Shown here piece by piece: positions 16,952 to 26,380 of a stretch of 64,000 nucleotides of DNA. This DNA comes from Roseococcus thiosulfatophilus. Lineage in GTDB: Bacteria; Pseudomonadota; Alphaproteobacteria; Acetobacterales; Acetobacteraceae. The DNA lies in the NCBI RefSeq assembly GCF_017311575.1, contig NZ_JAFFQY010000064.1, positions 114,280 to 178,279 on the forward strand, read 5' to 3'. How positions within the stretch are numbered: position 1 is the stretch's first letter; each line of letters opens with the position of its first letter. The translations under genes were made by a program, and so were the position numbers. The notes beneath the pieces were generated by a model. The model was not told the DNA's origin and did not search any database. It saw only the letters and a program-made list of their open reading frames with translations.

Positions 16952-17929
16952 ATGGCCCAAGGGATGGAACGCCTGGACGCCTTCATGGCCCGCGCCGGCG
17001 CGGGCTATTACGCAAGGCGCGCCGGGCTGGGCCGCGACTTCACCACCGCGCCCGAGATGAGCCAGGCCTTTGGGGAATGCCTGGGCCTGTGGTGCGCCGT
17101 CACCTGGCAGGCCATGGGCGCGCCGTCGCGCGTGGTGCTGGCGGAACTCGGCCCCGGGCGCGGCACCTTGATGGCGGATGCGCTGCGCGCGGTGCGGGAG
17201 ATGGTGCCACCCTTCGCGGCGGCGCTGGACCTGCACCTGGTGGAGGCCTCGCCCCTGCTGCGGGCGGCACAGGCGGAACGCCTCGCCGCCACTTGGCATG
17301 ACGGCGCCGAGACCCTGCCTCCGGGCCCCATGATCCTGCTGGCCAACGAGTTCTTCGACGCCCTGCCCATCCGGCAATTCGTTCGGCGGGGCGCGGGCTG
17401 GACGGAGCGTTTCGTGGCCGGAGGCGCCTTCGTGGAGCATCCGGCCGAGGACCAGGGCGAGGCGCCTGAAGGCGCGGTGCGGGAGGTCTGCGAGGCCGGT
17501 CGCGCCATGGCCGCCACCCTCGCCACGCGGCTGGCCCGCGAGGGCGGCGCGGCGCTGATCCTGGACTACGGCCCCGCCGAATCCGGGCTGGGCGACACGC
17601 TCCAGGCCCTGCGCGACAACGCCGCCGCCGACCCGCTGGCGGAGCCGGGGAGCGTGGACATCACCGCCCATGTGGACTTCGCGGCGCTCGCCGCCGCGGG
17701 GCGCGGCGCCGGGGCGGCCGCCCATGGCCCCATCCCCATGGGCGTCTTCCTGCAACGCCTGGGGCTGATGGCGCGCTCGGCCATGCTGGCGCGGGCCGCG
17801 CCCGCCCAGGCGGGGGCCATCCTCGCCGCCGCCCAGCGCCTCGTGGCGCCCGAGGGCATGGGCCGGCTGTTCAAGGCGCTGGCCCTGGCGCACCCTGCCC
17901 TTCCCACACCGGCAGGCTTCGAGGGCTGA
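16952..17929 (+). CDS. MidA/NDUFAF7-family SAM-dependent methyltransferase
   Basis: The 325-residue protein carries the family opening DFTTAPEMSQAFGE, the SAM-binding ELGPGRGTLMAD and the LLANEFFDALPI motif. Eukaryotic relatives methylate an arginine of respiratory complex I; the bacterial substrate is unclear. It sits tightly between lgt and pgeF, as in many alphaproteobacteria. Confidence 0.93.
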   Translation: MAQGMERLDAFMARAGAGYYARRAGLGRDFTTAPEMSQAFGECLGLWCAVTWQAMGAPSRVVLAELGPGRGTLMADALRAVREMVPPFAAALDLHLVEASPLLRAAQAERLAATWHDGAETLPPGPMILLANEFFDALPIRQFVRRGAGWTERFVAGGAFVEHPAEDQGEAPEGAVREVCEAGRAMAATLATRLAREGGAALILDYGPAESGLGDTLQALRDNAAADPLAEPGSVDITAHVDFAALAAAGRGAGAAAHGPIPMGVFLQRLGLMARSAMLARAAPAQAGAILAAAQRLVAPEGMGRLFKALALAHPALPTPAGFEG

Positions 17930-18655
17930 ATGGCCGAATTCCTCACCCATGATGCGCTGACGGCCCGGCACGGCTTCTTCACCCGCCGCGGCGGCGTTTC
18001 GGCGGGGGGCTATGCCTCGCTGAACTGCGGGCTGCGGGGCGATGACGACCCGGCCAATGTCACCGAGAACCGCGCGCGCGCCACGGCGGCGCTGGGCGCG
18101 GCGCGGCTCGTCTCGCTCCGCCAGGTCCATGGCCCGGCGGTGGTCGAGGCCGAGCCCGGCTGGGCCACCCTGCCCGAGGCCGACGCGATGGTGACGAACC
18201 GCCCGGGCCTGGCACTCGGCATCATCACCGCCGATTGCGCGCCCGTGCTGTTTCATGACCCCGTGGCCGGCGTGGCGGGGGCGGCCCATGCCGGCTGGCG
18301 CGGCGCGGTGTCGGGCGTGCTGGAAGCGACCGTGGAGGCCATGGTGAAGCTGGGCGCCGAGCCCCAGCGCATCACCGCCGTCATCGGCCCCTGCATCGCC
18401 CAGCCGAGCTATGAGGTGCGCGCCGATCTGAGGGATGCGGTGGGCGATGCGCGCTTCTTCGCCCCCGGCCGCGACGAGGCGCATTTCCAGTTCGACCTGG
18501 CCGGTTATTGCGCCCACCGCCTTTCGGGCATCGGCGCGGCGCGGGTGCTGGGGGTGGACACGCTGACCGAGGAGGATCGCTTCTTCAGCCACCGCCGGCG
18601 CACCCTGGCGGGCGGCGGACCCCTTGGACATCAGCTTTCCGCCATCATGCTATGA
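17930..18655 (+). CDS. pgeF: Peptidoglycan editing factor (YfiH/laccase-domain, purine nucleoside phosphorylase fold)
   Basis: The 241-residue protein has the zinc-binding features of the family: RQVHG near 64, TADCAPV near 102, HAGWRG near 119 and GPCI near 150. Members act on purine nucleosides and keep wrong amino acids out of peptidoglycan stems. Older names include polyphenol oxidase. The ATG follows the midA stop directly. Confidence 0.94.
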   Translation: MAEFLTHDALTARHGFFTRRGGVSAGGYASLNCGLRGDDDPANVTENRARATAALGAARLVSLRQVHGPAVVEAEPGWATLPEADAMVTNRPGLALGIITADCAPVLFHDPVAGVAGAAHAGWRGAVSGVLEATVEAMVKLGAEPQRITAVIGPCIAQPSYEVRADLRDAVGDARFFAPGRDEAHFQFDLAGYCAHRLSGIGAARVLGVDTLTEEDRFFSHRRRTLAGGGPLGHQLSAIML

Positions 18656-18662
18656 ACCTGCC

Positions 18663-18731
18663 ATGCCCTACATGATCATCTTCCTCGCCCTGCTCCTGCT
18701 CACCGCGATGGTTTCCTGTGTCATCGCGTAG
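18663..18731 (+). CDS. Candidate 22-residue hydrophobic peptide
   Basis: An ORF between pgeF and the next lipoprotein encodes MPYMIIFLALLLLTAMVSC plus VIA, almost entirely hydrophobic and long enough for one membrane span. It starts 7 bp after the pgeF stop and overlaps the lipoprotein GTG by 14 bp in another frame. No clear Shine-Dalgarno is seen. It could be a small membrane protein, a leader that couples translation, or chance. Confidence 0.35.
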   Translation: MPYMIIFLALLLLTAMVSCVIA

Positions 18732-19587
18732 CTGGCTGCTGGTCGCGCTGGCGCTGCTGCTCGCCGCCTGCGGGATCGAGCCGCGGCCGCCGCACTGGGG
18801 CAATCCAGGCGGGGCGGCGCCCTGGCTGTCGCGGCCACTCGCGGTCCGCATCGCCATCCCGCCGCCCGAGGCCGCGCTGCTGCCCTCGGCCGATGCGGCG
18901 CGGCTGGCGGAGGCGGTCAGCACCGCGCTCCAGGCCGGCGACGTGCCGGCCACCGCCACGACCCCCCTGCCGCTCGACTGGCGCCTCGTCATCCTGGCCG
19001 AGAACCAGGGCGGCACGGTGCGCCCCACCTACCGGCTGCTGGACGCCGATGGGCGCCCGCAGGGAAGCGTGGGCGGCAACCTCGTGCCCGTCGCCGCCTG
19101 GGCGGCGGCCGAGCAACCCACCCTCGATGCCGTGGCCTCCGATGCGGGGGCGAAGGTCGCGCAACTCATCCTGGGCATCCAGGCGGCGCGCGCCTCGGCC
19201 TCGCCGGCCGCCTTGGCCGCCGGCCCCGAGCGGGTGCGCCTGCTGCCCGCCACCGGCGCGCCGGGTGATGGCAACCAGGCGCTGACGGCCCGGCTGCGCG
19301 AATTCCTGTCCGCCCAGGGCTATGTGGTGCAGGACATCGCCGATGGCGCGGCTTTCGCCGTGACCGCCGAGGTCAGTGTCGTCCCCGCCCCCGCGCCGCG
19401 CACCGAGCGCGTGGAGATCCAATGGATCGTCTCGCGCCGCGACGGGCATGAGCTGGGGCGCGTGCTGCAATTGAACGAGGTGCCGGCCGGGCGGCTGAAT
19501 GGATTCTGGGGCGACATCGCCTTCGTCGCGGCGCAGGAGGCGGCGGGCGGGGTGCGCCAGGTGATTCGCAACGCGGCCAACCCGTGA
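18718..19587 (+). CDS. Putative lipoprotein of unknown function
   Basis: The 289-residue product starts at GTG and has a lipobox LAACG with Cys18, so it is likely membrane-anchored on the periplasmic side. No domain is recognised. The mature part shows alternating beta-like stretches (RLVILAENQGG, PTYRLLDADGRPQG) and a second similar half (VEIQWIVSRRDGHELG), which hints at two related beta domains. It lies between pgeF and prs on the same strand; a hairpin follows it. Confidence 0.82.
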   Translation: MSSRSWLLVALALLLAACGIEPRPPHWGNPGGAAPWLSRPLAVRIAIPPPEAALLPSADAARLAEAVSTALQAGDVPATATTPLPLDWRLVILAENQGGTVRPTYRLLDADGRPQGSVGGNLVPVAAWAAAEQPTLDAVASDAGAKVAQLILGIQAARASASPAALAAGPERVRLLPATGAPGDGNQALTARLREFLSAQGYVVQDIADGAAFAVTAEVSVVPAPAPRTERVEIQWIVSRRDGHELGRVLQLNEVPAGRLNGFWGDIAFVAAQEAAGGVRQVIRNAANP

Positions 19588-19614
19588 CGCCACATGCCAG
19601 GGCTGTTGTGGCGT
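19587..19614 (+). terminator. Hairpin after the lipoprotein gene
   Basis: ACGCCACA (19587-19594) pairs with TGTGGCGT (19607-19614), an 8-bp stem starting inside the stop codon and followed by GAAGTTT. It probably separates this gene from prs. Confidence 0.6.
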
Positions 19615-19680
19615 GAAGTTTACAGCACGATGCCCTGCGGCTATCCCTGCCGCGCACGGAACAAGGGGTGAACCGGCCCG

Positions 19681-20613
19681 ATGAAGATCGTCGCCTGCAA
19701 CAGCAACCGCCCCCTGGCCCAGGCGGTGGCGGATGCGCTGGGCATCCCGTTGACCAATGCCTCGGTGCGGCGCTTCGCCGACATGGAGGTCTTCGTCGAG
19801 ATCCACGAGAACATCCGCGGCGAGGATGTCTTCGTGATCCAGTCCACCAGCTTCCCGGCCAATGACCACCTGATGGAGCTGCTGATCACGCTGGACGCGC
19901 TGCGGCGTTCGTCGGCGCGGCGCGTGACAGCCGTGGTTCCCTATTTCGGCTATGCCCGGCAGGACCGGAAGAGCAGCCCGCGCTCCCCCATCTCGGCCAA
20001 GCTGGTGGCGAACCTCATCACCCAGGCGGGTGCCGACCGCGTGCTGACGATGGACCTGCATGCGGGGCAGATCCAGGGCTTCTTCGACATCCCGGTGGAC
20101 AACCTCTATGCCGCGCCGCTCTTCGCGCGCGACATCCAGGACCGCTATGCCGGCCGCGAGCTGATGGTGGTCAGCCCCGATGTGGGCGGCGTGGTGCGCG
20201 CGCGGGCCATCGCGCAGCGCCTCAACACGGACCTCGCCATCATTGACAAGCGCCGGCCGCAGGCGGGTGTTTCCGAGGTGATGAACGTGATCGGCGACGT
20301 GTCGGGCCGCGACTGCATCGTGATTGACGACATCATTGACAGCGGCGGCACCCATTGCAACGCGGCCGAGGCGCTGATCAAGAACGGGGCGCGCAGCGTC
20401 TCGGTCTATGTCACGCATGGCGTCTTCTCCGGCGGCGCCGTGGCGCGCGTGGCCAAGGCGCCCATCGAATCCATGGCCGTGACGGACACCATCGCGGCGA
20501 CCGACGCGGTGCGGAACTCCAACAACATCCGCCAGCTCCCCATCGCGCCCCTGCTGGCCGAGGCCATGCGGCGCATCAGCGAGGAGAGTTCCGTCTCCTC
20601 GCTGTTCTGCTGA
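19681..20613 (+). CDS. prs: Ribose-phosphate pyrophosphokinase
   Basis: The enzyme makes PRPP from ribose-5-phosphate and ATP for nucleotide, His and Trp synthesis. It has 310 residues. FGYARQDRK and [11 protein letters not shown] form the ATP region, [15 protein letters not shown] follows, and the PRPP-binding loop is [20 protein letters not shown] lies upstream of the ATG at 19681. All three Ile-Asp pairs use ATT-GAC, an example of the codon-pair bias described below. Confidence 0.98.
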   Translation: MKIVACNSNRPLAQAVADALGIPLTNASVRRFADMEVFVEIHENIRGEDVFVIQSTSFPANDHLMELLITLDALRRSSARRVTAVVPYFGYARQDRKSSPRSPISAKLVANLITQAGADRVLTMDLHAGQIQGFFDIPVDNLYAAPLFARDIQDRYAGRELMVVSPDVGGVVRARAIAQRLNTDLAIIDKRRPQAGVSEVMNVIGDVSGRDCIVIDDIIDSGGTHCNAAEALIKNGARSVSVYVTHGVFSGGAVARVAKAPIESMAVTDTIAATDAVRNSNNIRQLPIAPLLAEAMRRISEESSVSSLFC

Positions 20614-20624
20614 GGGCTCCCCCG

Positions 20625-21188
20625 ATGCCGCTGAACCCCATCCCCTTCTGGTTCCTCCGCCATGGCGAGACGGACTGGAACGCCGAGGGCCGCAGCCAGG
20701 GTCGCAGCGACATTCCGCTGAACCATGTGGGCGAGATGCAGGCGCGCCGCGCCGCCCGCACGCTGGTGGGCCAGAAGATCGCGACGATCGTGGCCTCGCC
20801 GCTCTCCCGCGCCCGCGTCACCGCCGAGACGGTGGCCGAGGCGCTGGGCCTTCCCGTCCAGCTCGACCCCGAGCTGGAAGAGGTGAATTTCGGCGAGCAG
20901 GAAGGCCAGTTGATGGGCGACTGGTATGATGGCTGGATCGCGGGCGACTACACCCCCGCGGGAGCCGAGAGCTTCGCCGAGCTTTCCGCCCGCTGCGTCC
21001 GGGCCATCAACCGCGCCACCGCCCTGCCCGGCCCCGTGCTGGTGGTGGCGCATGGGGCGCTGTGGCGCGCCTTCCGCCATGAGGCGGGCATGACGGCCAA
21101 CATCCGCACGCCCAACGCCCTGCCGCTCTGGGCCACGCCGGGCACGCCCTGGACGCTGACGCCGCTGGAACTGGCGCCGGAGGAGTAA
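20625..21188 (+). CDS. Histidine phosphatase (phosphoglycerate mutase-like) family protein
   Basis: The 187-residue protein has the catalytic RHG motif (FLRHGETDWN, His13), a following Arg in SPLSRARVTAE, the acidic ELEEVNFGEQEG block and the second His in VVAHGALWRA. It is probably a phosphatase of small phosphorylated metabolites; the substrate is unknown. It follows prs by 11 bp and likely shares its transcript. Confidence 0.9.
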   Translation: MPLNPIPFWFLRHGETDWNAEGRSQGRSDIPLNHVGEMQARRAARTLVGQKIATIVASPLSRARVTAETVAEALGLPVQLDPELEEVNFGEQEGQLMGDWYDGWIAGDYTPAGAESFAELSARCVRAINRATALPGPVLVVAHGALWRAFRHEAGMTANIRTPNALPLWATPGTPWTLTPLELAPEE

Positions 21189-21203
21189 CCCGGCACGGGT
21201 TTT
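21188..21203 (+). terminator. Small terminator after the histidine phosphatase gene
   Basis: ACCCG-GCA-CGGGT followed by TTT is a 5-bp stem overlapping the stop codon's last base. Confidence 0.5.
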
Positions 21204-21205
21204 GC

Positions 21206-21241
21206 TGAACCCCAGGCAATCAACTTGCCATGTGGGGTTCA
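21206..21241 (+). promoter_or_regulatory. Leader hairpin directly before a Bug receptor gene
   Basis: TGAACCCCA (21206-21214) pairs perfectly with TGGGGTTCA (21233-21241). Inside it GGCAA and TTGCC also pair around TCAAC. The stem ends 4 bp before the ATG at 21246 and contains the only G-rich stretch (GGGG) that could serve as Shine-Dalgarno. Confidence 0.55.
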
Positions 21242-21245
21242 CCTG

Positions 21246-22211
21246 ATGCGTCGCCGTTCCCTTCTGCCTATTCTCGCGGCAACTGCTCTTCCCTTCGGCG
21301 CTTCGGCCCAGTCGGGCTGGGTGCCTGACCGGCCCGTGCGCCTCATCGCGCCCTTCGCCGCCGGGGGTGCCGCCGACATTCTCGCGCGCATCGTGGCCGA
21401 GGACCTCTCGCCGTTGCTCGGCCAGCAGGTGGTGGTGGAAAACCGCACCGGCGCGGGCGGCGCGGTGGGCACCGAATCCGTGGCCCGCGCCCGCCCCGAT
21501 GGGCTAACCCTGCTGATGGCGAGCCAGGCCACGCATGGCATCGTGCCCAACATCACCCGCCTCAGCTTCGACCCCGCCACCGACACCGTGCCGGTCGCGA
21601 ACCTGGCCGGCGTGCCCGCCGTGCTGATCGTGAACCGAGACCTGCCCATCACGAGTTTCGCGGAATTCGCGGCCTATGCGCGGGCGCGGGCGGGGCAACT
21701 CTCCTATGGCTCGGCCGGCATCGGCTCCTCCACCCACATGACGATGGCGCTGCTGCTGCACATGGCGGGGCTGGATGTGACGCATGTGCCCTATCGCGGC
21801 ACGGCGCTGGCCATGCCCGACCTGCTGGCCGGGCGCATCATCGGGATGACGGACACCATCACCTCCGCCCTGCCCGCCATCCGCGACGGGCGGGTGCGGG
21901 CCATCGGCGTCTCCAGCCCCGCGCCGCTGCCGGTGCTGCCAGACGTGCCGCCGCTGGGGGCCGATGTCCCGGGCTATGAGGTGCTGAACTGGTATGGCCT
22001 GGCCGGCCCGCGTGGCCTGCCGGCGAATATCGTCACCACGCTGCACGCCCATATGCAGACCCTGCTGGGCCGCCCGGCCTTCCTGGAGCGCCTGGCGAGC
22101 CAGGGCGCCCAGCCCCTGCCGATGAGCCCCGAGGCCTTCGGCACCTACATCGCGCGCGACCGGCAGCAATGGGCCGACCTGGTGCGCGCCACCGGCATGA
22201 CCGTGCAGTGA
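21246..22211 (+). CDS. Tripartite tricarboxylate transporter (Bug/TctC) substrate-binding protein
   Basis: A 321-residue periplasmic receptor with signal peptide (MRRRSLLPILAATALPFGASA). The family motifs are RLIAPFAAGGAADILAR, VVVENRTGAGGAVG and the loop HVPYRGTALAMPDLLAG. The ATG at 21246 is preferred to a TTG at 21225 because the latter lies inside the leader hairpin. It is followed 14 bp later by a paralogous receptor. No permease genes are near. Confidence 0.92.
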   Translation: MRRRSLLPILAATALPFGASAQSGWVPDRPVRLIAPFAAGGAADILARIVAEDLSPLLGQQVVVENRTGAGGAVGTESVARARPDGLTLLMASQATHGIVPNITRLSFDPATDTVPVANLAGVPAVLIVNRDLPITSFAEFAAYARARAGQLSYGSAGIGSSTHMTMALLLHMAGLDVTHVPYRGTALAMPDLLAGRIIGMTDTITSALPAIRDGRVRAIGVSSPAPLPVLPDVPPLGADVPGYEVLNWYGLAGPRGLPANIVTTLHAHMQTLLGRPAFLERLASQGAQPLPMSPEAFGTYIARDRQQWADLVRATGMTVQ

Positions 22212-22225
22212 TGGGAGAGCCCCGC

Positions 22226-23215
22226 ATGACCCGCCTCTCTCGCCGCGCCCTGGCCCTGGCCGGCGCCGCCGCCCTCGCCACACCCGCCCTCGCCACCCGG
22301 GCCCTCGCCCAGGCCAACTGGCCCGAGCGGCCCATCCGCTGGGTGGTGCCCTTCCCGCCCGCCGGCACGGCCGACATCCTGGCCCGGCTGCTGGGCGAGC
22401 ATGTCAGCCGCAGCCTGGGCCAGCCCATCGCCCCCGAGAACCGGGCCGGCGCGGGGGGCACGCTGGCCGCCAACATCCTTTTCCAGGGCCGTGGCGACAC
22501 GCATCTGGTGATGGTGAGCAATTTCGCGCCGCATGGCGTCTCGCCCACCCTCTTCCCGGGTGTGGCCTATGACGCGCAGCGCGACTTCACCCATCTGGGC
22601 CTGCTGGGCGCGCTGCCCATGGTACTGGCGGCCCACCCCTCCTTCCCGGCGGCGGATGCGGCGGCACTGCTGGCGGCAGGGCGCCAACAGGGGGCCTCGC
22701 TGACCATGGGCTATGGCGGCAATGGCACGGCCTCGCACCTGATCGGGCTGTCGCTGCACCGGGCCGCGGGCATGTCGCCCACCTTCGTGCCCTATCGCGG
22801 CTCGGGCGCGCTGCTGAACGACGTGATGGCGGGCACCGTGCCGGTCATGATCGACACGCTGAGTGCGGCGATCGGCCATATCCGCGCCGGGCGCATCAAG
22901 GCGCTGGCCGTCAGCGGCCCCGCCCGCAGCCCCGCCTTGCCCGACACGCCCACCTTCAACGAGATCGGCGTGGGCGAGGCCACGGGCATGAACTGGTTCG
23001 GCTTCTGCACGCCCACGGGCCTGCCCGAGCCCATCGCCGCCCGCTGGGTGAGCGAATTGCGCACCGCCCTCGCCCTGCCCGCTGTGACCGAGCGCCTGGC
23101 GAGCCTGGGCGTGGAGGGCACCAACATGGACCCGGCCTATATGACCGAATTCGTGGGCACGGAGGTGGCGCGGTGGCGCGAGGTGATCCGCGCGAACAAT
23201 GTCACTGTCGGATAG
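22226..23215 (+). CDS. Tripartite tricarboxylate transporter (Bug/TctC) substrate-binding protein
   Basis: A 329-residue periplasmic receptor, tandem paralogue of the preceding gene. An N-terminal signal ends near ALAQA. Motifs include RWVVPFPPAGTADILAR, APENRAGAGGTLAA and FVPYRGSGALLNDVMAG. The ATG at 22226 has GGGAGAG at 22214-22220. An in-frame ATG at 22211 overlaps the previous stop but has a poorer site. Ligand unknown; the pair probably shares one mRNA. Confidence 0.92.
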   Translation: MTRLSRRALALAGAAALATPALATRALAQANWPERPIRWVVPFPPAGTADILARLLGEHVSRSLGQPIAPENRAGAGGTLAANILFQGRGDTHLVMVSNFAPHGVSPTLFPGVAYDAQRDFTHLGLLGALPMVLAAHPSFPAADAAALLAAGRQQGASLTMGYGGNGTASHLIGLSLHRAAGMSPTFVPYRGSGALLNDVMAGTVPVMIDTLSAAIGHIRAGRIKALAVSGPARSPALPDTPTFNEIGVGEATGMNWFGFCTPTGLPEPIAARWVSELRTALALPAVTERLASLGVEGTNMDPAYMTEFVGTEVARWREVIRANNVTVG

Positions 23216-23346
23216 TTGATCTTTTTTCGGGCAATGGGTTTGGCTGCAACCGCCCCTTAACCTTCGCGTTGGAAGATTATGGGGCGAATGCCTTTCAACC
23301 GGGCAGCCACGCACCATCTATTGAAATGGCATCAAGGATCGCCGCC

Positions 23347-23529
23347 ATGACCACTCGCCTCACGGGACGTGGAATTTCTCTGGCCCAGGCCGCGCTGGCG
23401 ATTGCCGCCGCGGCAAGGGCCACTCGCGAGGCCGCGGCCGCCCTCATCGCCCCGGCGCCGCAGCCCATTCCGGTGCGCGTGGCCCGCACCGGCCGCCGCC
23501 CCACCCGCCTGCAGCACGGCAAGGGCTGA
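23347..23529 (+). CDS. Small basic Ala-rich hypothetical protein
   Basis: A 60-residue ORF with a Shine-Dalgarno AAGGA (23334-23338) 8 bp before its ATG. The N-terminal half is Ala-rich and helical (AAALAIAAAARATREAAAALI) in two short runs; the C-terminal half is Arg/Pro-rich. An in-frame ATG at 23326 is an alternative. No family recognised. It ends 3 bp before the convergent anmK stop. Coding status is uncertain because Ala/Arg-rich frames arise easily at this GC. Confidence 0.4.
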   Translation: MTTRLTGRGISLAQAALAIAAAARATREAAAALIAPAPQPIPVRVARTGRRPTRLQHGKG

Positions 23530-23532
23530 GCC

Positions 23533-24660
23533 CTACAACAAGGACCCCAGGACCCGCCCGCCCACCATAGGACGTGGCGCGCCTGTGGTCTCCGGAAAGC
23601 TGATGGGCAGGCCGCGGGCGGTGCGCGCCGCCAGTACGGCGAAGCATTGCGCCTCCAGCGCGTCCCCATCCCAGCCCACCACCTCCACCGGGCGCACCGG
23701 TTCTGAAAGCGCCGCCGACAGCGCGCGCATCAGGGCGGGATTGCGCCGACCGCCGCCGGCCACCAGCCATTGCATGGGCGGTTCGGGGAAATGGCGGCCC
23801 GCCACGGCCACGCAGACGGCGGCGAAGGCGACCAGCGTCGCCGCGCCATCCTGTGGCGAAAGGTTGTGGGCGCCGGCTTCGCGCAGCGCCCGGTCGAAAT
23901 CGAGCCGGTCCAGGGATTTGGGCGGCGGGGCCGCCAGATAGGGGTGGGCCATGAGGCGCCCCAGCACCGCGCCATCCACCTCCCCCGCCAGCGCCAGCCT
24001 CCCATCGCGGTCATAGTCGCGCCCGATGGAGCGCTTGGCCCAGTCATCCAGCGGCCCGTTGGCCGGGCCGGTGTCGAAGGCCAGCATCTCGCCCTGCGCG
24101 CCCAGCCAGGTGACGTTGCCCACACCCCCTAAATTCAGCACGGACAATGGCTTGGGGAGGTTTGCTGCGAGGGCGTGGTGGGCAATGGGCACCAAGGGCG
24201 CCCCCTGCCCGCCTGCCGCCACATCCGCGGTGCGGAAGTCGAAGGCGACGGAAAGCCCCGTGGCGCGGGCCAGCGCCTGGGCGTCCCCGATCTGCCAGGT
24301 GAATCCCTGGGCGTTGCGGGCATCACCCGGGCGGAGCGGACGGTGGAGAATGGTCTGGCCGTGGAACCCCGCCAGTTCCGCGTCAGGCAGACCATTGCGG
24401 GCGGCCTCGCGCATCACCCGGCGCACGGCCTCCACATGGGCCTCGGTGAGGCGCGCGGTGACGCTGGCGAGGAATTCGTCATCCTCATGCAATGTGGGAG
24501 CCAACTCCAACAAGCGCCTGAGATCACGCCGCAAGGCCGGGTCATAGGGCAGGGTCAGGGTGGGCCCCAGGCGTTCCACGCGCTCGCCATCCGTTTCCAC
24601 CCAGGCGGCATCCACCCCGTCGAGGGAGGTTCCGCTCATCAGCCCCACGATTCTCAACAT
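23533..24660 (-). CDS. anmK: Anhydro-N-acetylmuramic acid kinase
   Basis: The enzyme opens and phosphorylates 1,6-anhydroMurNAc, returning cell-wall breakdown products to metabolism. It has 375 residues, begins [15 protein letters not shown] and carries [33 protein letters not shown] and the C-terminal VAGGGRRNP. It is divergent from tyrS, with only 50 bp between the starts for both promoters. Confidence 0.97.
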   Translation of the reverse strand: MLRIVGLMSGTSLDGVDAAWVETDGERVERLGPTLTLPYDPALRRDLRRLLELAPTLHEDDEFLASVTARLTEAHVEAVRRVMREAARNGLPDAELAGFHGQTILHRPLRPGDARNAQGFTWQIGDAQALARATGLSVAFDFRTADVAAGGQGAPLVPIAHHALAANLPKPLSVLNLGGVGNVTWLGAQGEMLAFDTGPANGPLDDWAKRSIGRDYDRDGRLALAGEVDGAVLGRLMAHPYLAAPPPKSLDRLDFDRALREAGAHNLSPQDGAATLVAFAAVCVAVAGRHFPEPPMQWLVAGGGRRNPALMRALSAALSEPVRPVEVVGWDGDALEAQCFAVLAARTARGLPISFPETTGAPRPMVGGRVLGSLL

Positions 24661-24710
24661 GGGCGGAGTGTGCTACGCGACCCGCCCACTCGCCAATTGG
24701 ACGTTTCCCC

Positions 24711-25940
24711 ATGAGTTCCGCCGATTTCCTGCATGTGCTGCGCGAGCGTGGCTTCATTCACCAGGTCACCGACGAGGTCGCGCTCCAGACGCGGCTGAAC
24801 GCCGGGCCCATCGCCGGCTATATCGGCTATGACTGCACCGCCGACAGCCTGCATGTGGGCCACCTGGTCCAGATCATGATGCTGCGCTGGCTCGGCACCA
24901 CGGGAAACCGGCCCGTGGTGCTGATGGGCGGCGGCACGACCAAGATCGGCGACCCCTCGGGCCGCGACGAGACGCGCCAGATCCTGACCGAGGCGCAGAT
25001 CGAGGCCAACAAGGCCGGCATCCGCAAGACCTTCGACGCCATCCTCCAATTCGGCGACGGCCCGGGCAAGGCGATGATGCTGGACAATGCCGAATGGCTG
25101 GACCAGCTGCGCTACATCCCCTTCCTGCGCGAGGTGGGCCGGCATTTCAGCGTGAACCGCATGCTGACCATGGACAGCGTGCGCCTGCGCCTGGAGCGCG
25201 ACCAGCCGCTGACCTTCATCGAATTCAACTACATGCTGCTCCAGAGCTATGACTTCCTGGAGCTGCGCCGCCGCCATGGCGTCGTGCTGCAGATGGGCGG
25301 CAGCGACCAGTGGGGCAACATCGTTATGGGCGCCGACCTGATCCGCCGCATGGACCAGGCCGAAGCCTTCGGCCTGACCACGCCGCTCATCACCACCGCC
25401 TCGGGCGCCAAGATGGGCAAGACGGCGGCGGGCGCGGTCTGGACCAACCCCGAGCGCCTTTCGGCCTATGACTACTGGCAGTTCTGGCGCAACGCCGAGG
25501 ATGCGGATGTGGGCAAGTTCCTGGCCCTCTTCACCGAGCTTCCCATGGCTGAGGTGCGGCGCCTGGGTGCCCTCCAGGGTGCCGAGGTGAATGACGCGAA
25601 GAAGATCCTCGCCACCGAGGCCACCGCCATCCTGCACGGCCGCGAAGCCGCCGATCTCGCGGCCGAGACGGCCCGCCGCGCCTTCGAGGAAGGTGCGGCC
25701 GCCGACACCCTGCCCAGCATCACCGCCACCCTGCCAGCGCCGCTGGCCGACCTGCTGGTGAGCGCCGGGCTCGTCGCCAGCAAGGGCGAGGCGCGGCGCC
25801 TGGTGGCACAGAATGGCGTGCGGCTGAACGACACGCCGGTGAATGACGCGGGCCTGACCGTCACGCACGAGGATTTGCGCGACGGCGCGGCCAAGCTCTC
25901 CGCCGGCAAGAAGAAGCATGTGCTGGTGCGGGCCGCATGA
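24711..25940 (+). CDS. tyrS: Tyrosyl-tRNA synthetase
   Basis: The 409-residue class I synthetase has the HIGH-type motif as HVGH ([10 protein letters not shown], about residue 46). The KMSKS loop reads KMGKT (about 232), and [10 protein letters not shown] and a C-terminal S4 RNA-binding domain (from about 340, [19 protein letters not shown]) follow. It overlaps the next gene by 4 bp. Confidence 0.98.
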   Translation: MSSADFLHVLRERGFIHQVTDEVALQTRLNAGPIAGYIGYDCTADSLHVGHLVQIMMLRWLGTTGNRPVVLMGGGTTKIGDPSGRDETRQILTEAQIEANKAGIRKTFDAILQFGDGPGKAMMLDNAEWLDQLRYIPFLREVGRHFSVNRMLTMDSVRLRLERDQPLTFIEFNYMLLQSYDFLELRRRHGVVLQMGGSDQWGNIVMGADLIRRMDQAEAFGLTTPLITTASGAKMGKTAAGAVWTNPERLSAYDYWQFWRNAEDADVGKFLALFTELPMAEVRRLGALQGAEVNDAKKILATEATAILHGREAADLAAETARRAFEEGAAADTLPSITATLPAPLADLLVSAGLVASKGEARRLVAQNGVRLNDTPVNDAGLTVTHEDLRDGAAKLSAGKKKHVLVRAA

Positions 25941-26323
25941 CGATCGCCTTCCTCCACCCGCCCGGCCCGGGCGAGGCGCGCCCCTTCTCCCGCGCCGTGA
26001 AGGCGGGCGGCATGGTCTATGTCTCGGGCGCCTCGGCCCCCCATGACCCGGCGCGCGGCCTCCACCGCGGCGCCACCCCGGCCGAGGAGGTCCGCAACGC
26101 GCTGACCTACATCGCGGGCCTGTTGGAGGAGGCGGGCAGCGGGCTCGACCGCGTGGTTCAGGTGACCATGCTCATCAGCGACCGCGCCGACTACGCCGCC
26201 TGCAACGCCGAATACGTGAAGTTCTTCCCCCGGGGCCTGCCCGCCCGCCACACGGCGCTGTTCGGCGTGCCCACGGAGGCCAGGGTGGGATTTGCCTGCA
26301 TCGCCCTTGCGGGAGAACAATAG
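25937..26323 (+). CDS. RidA-family protein (enamine/imine deaminase type)
   Basis: The 128-residue single-domain trimeric protein type has [15 protein letters not shown] at the start, [31 protein letters not shown] in the middle, and [11 protein letters not shown] containing the substrate Arg (Arg of PAR). RidA proteins hydrolyse reactive enamines from PLP enzymes. The start overlaps tyrS by 4 bp. Confidence 0.92.
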   Translation: MTIAFLHPPGPGEARPFSRAVKAGGMVYVSGASAPHDPARGLHRGATPAEEVRNALTYIAGLLEEAGSGLDRVVQVTMLISDRADYAACNAEYVKFFPRGLPARHTALFGVPTEARVGFACIALAGEQ

Positions 26324-26380
26324 TCCCCCGACCAGCCCGCGATATGATCGACCCCAGGTTGCCGAAGGGGAGGCAAGGAT

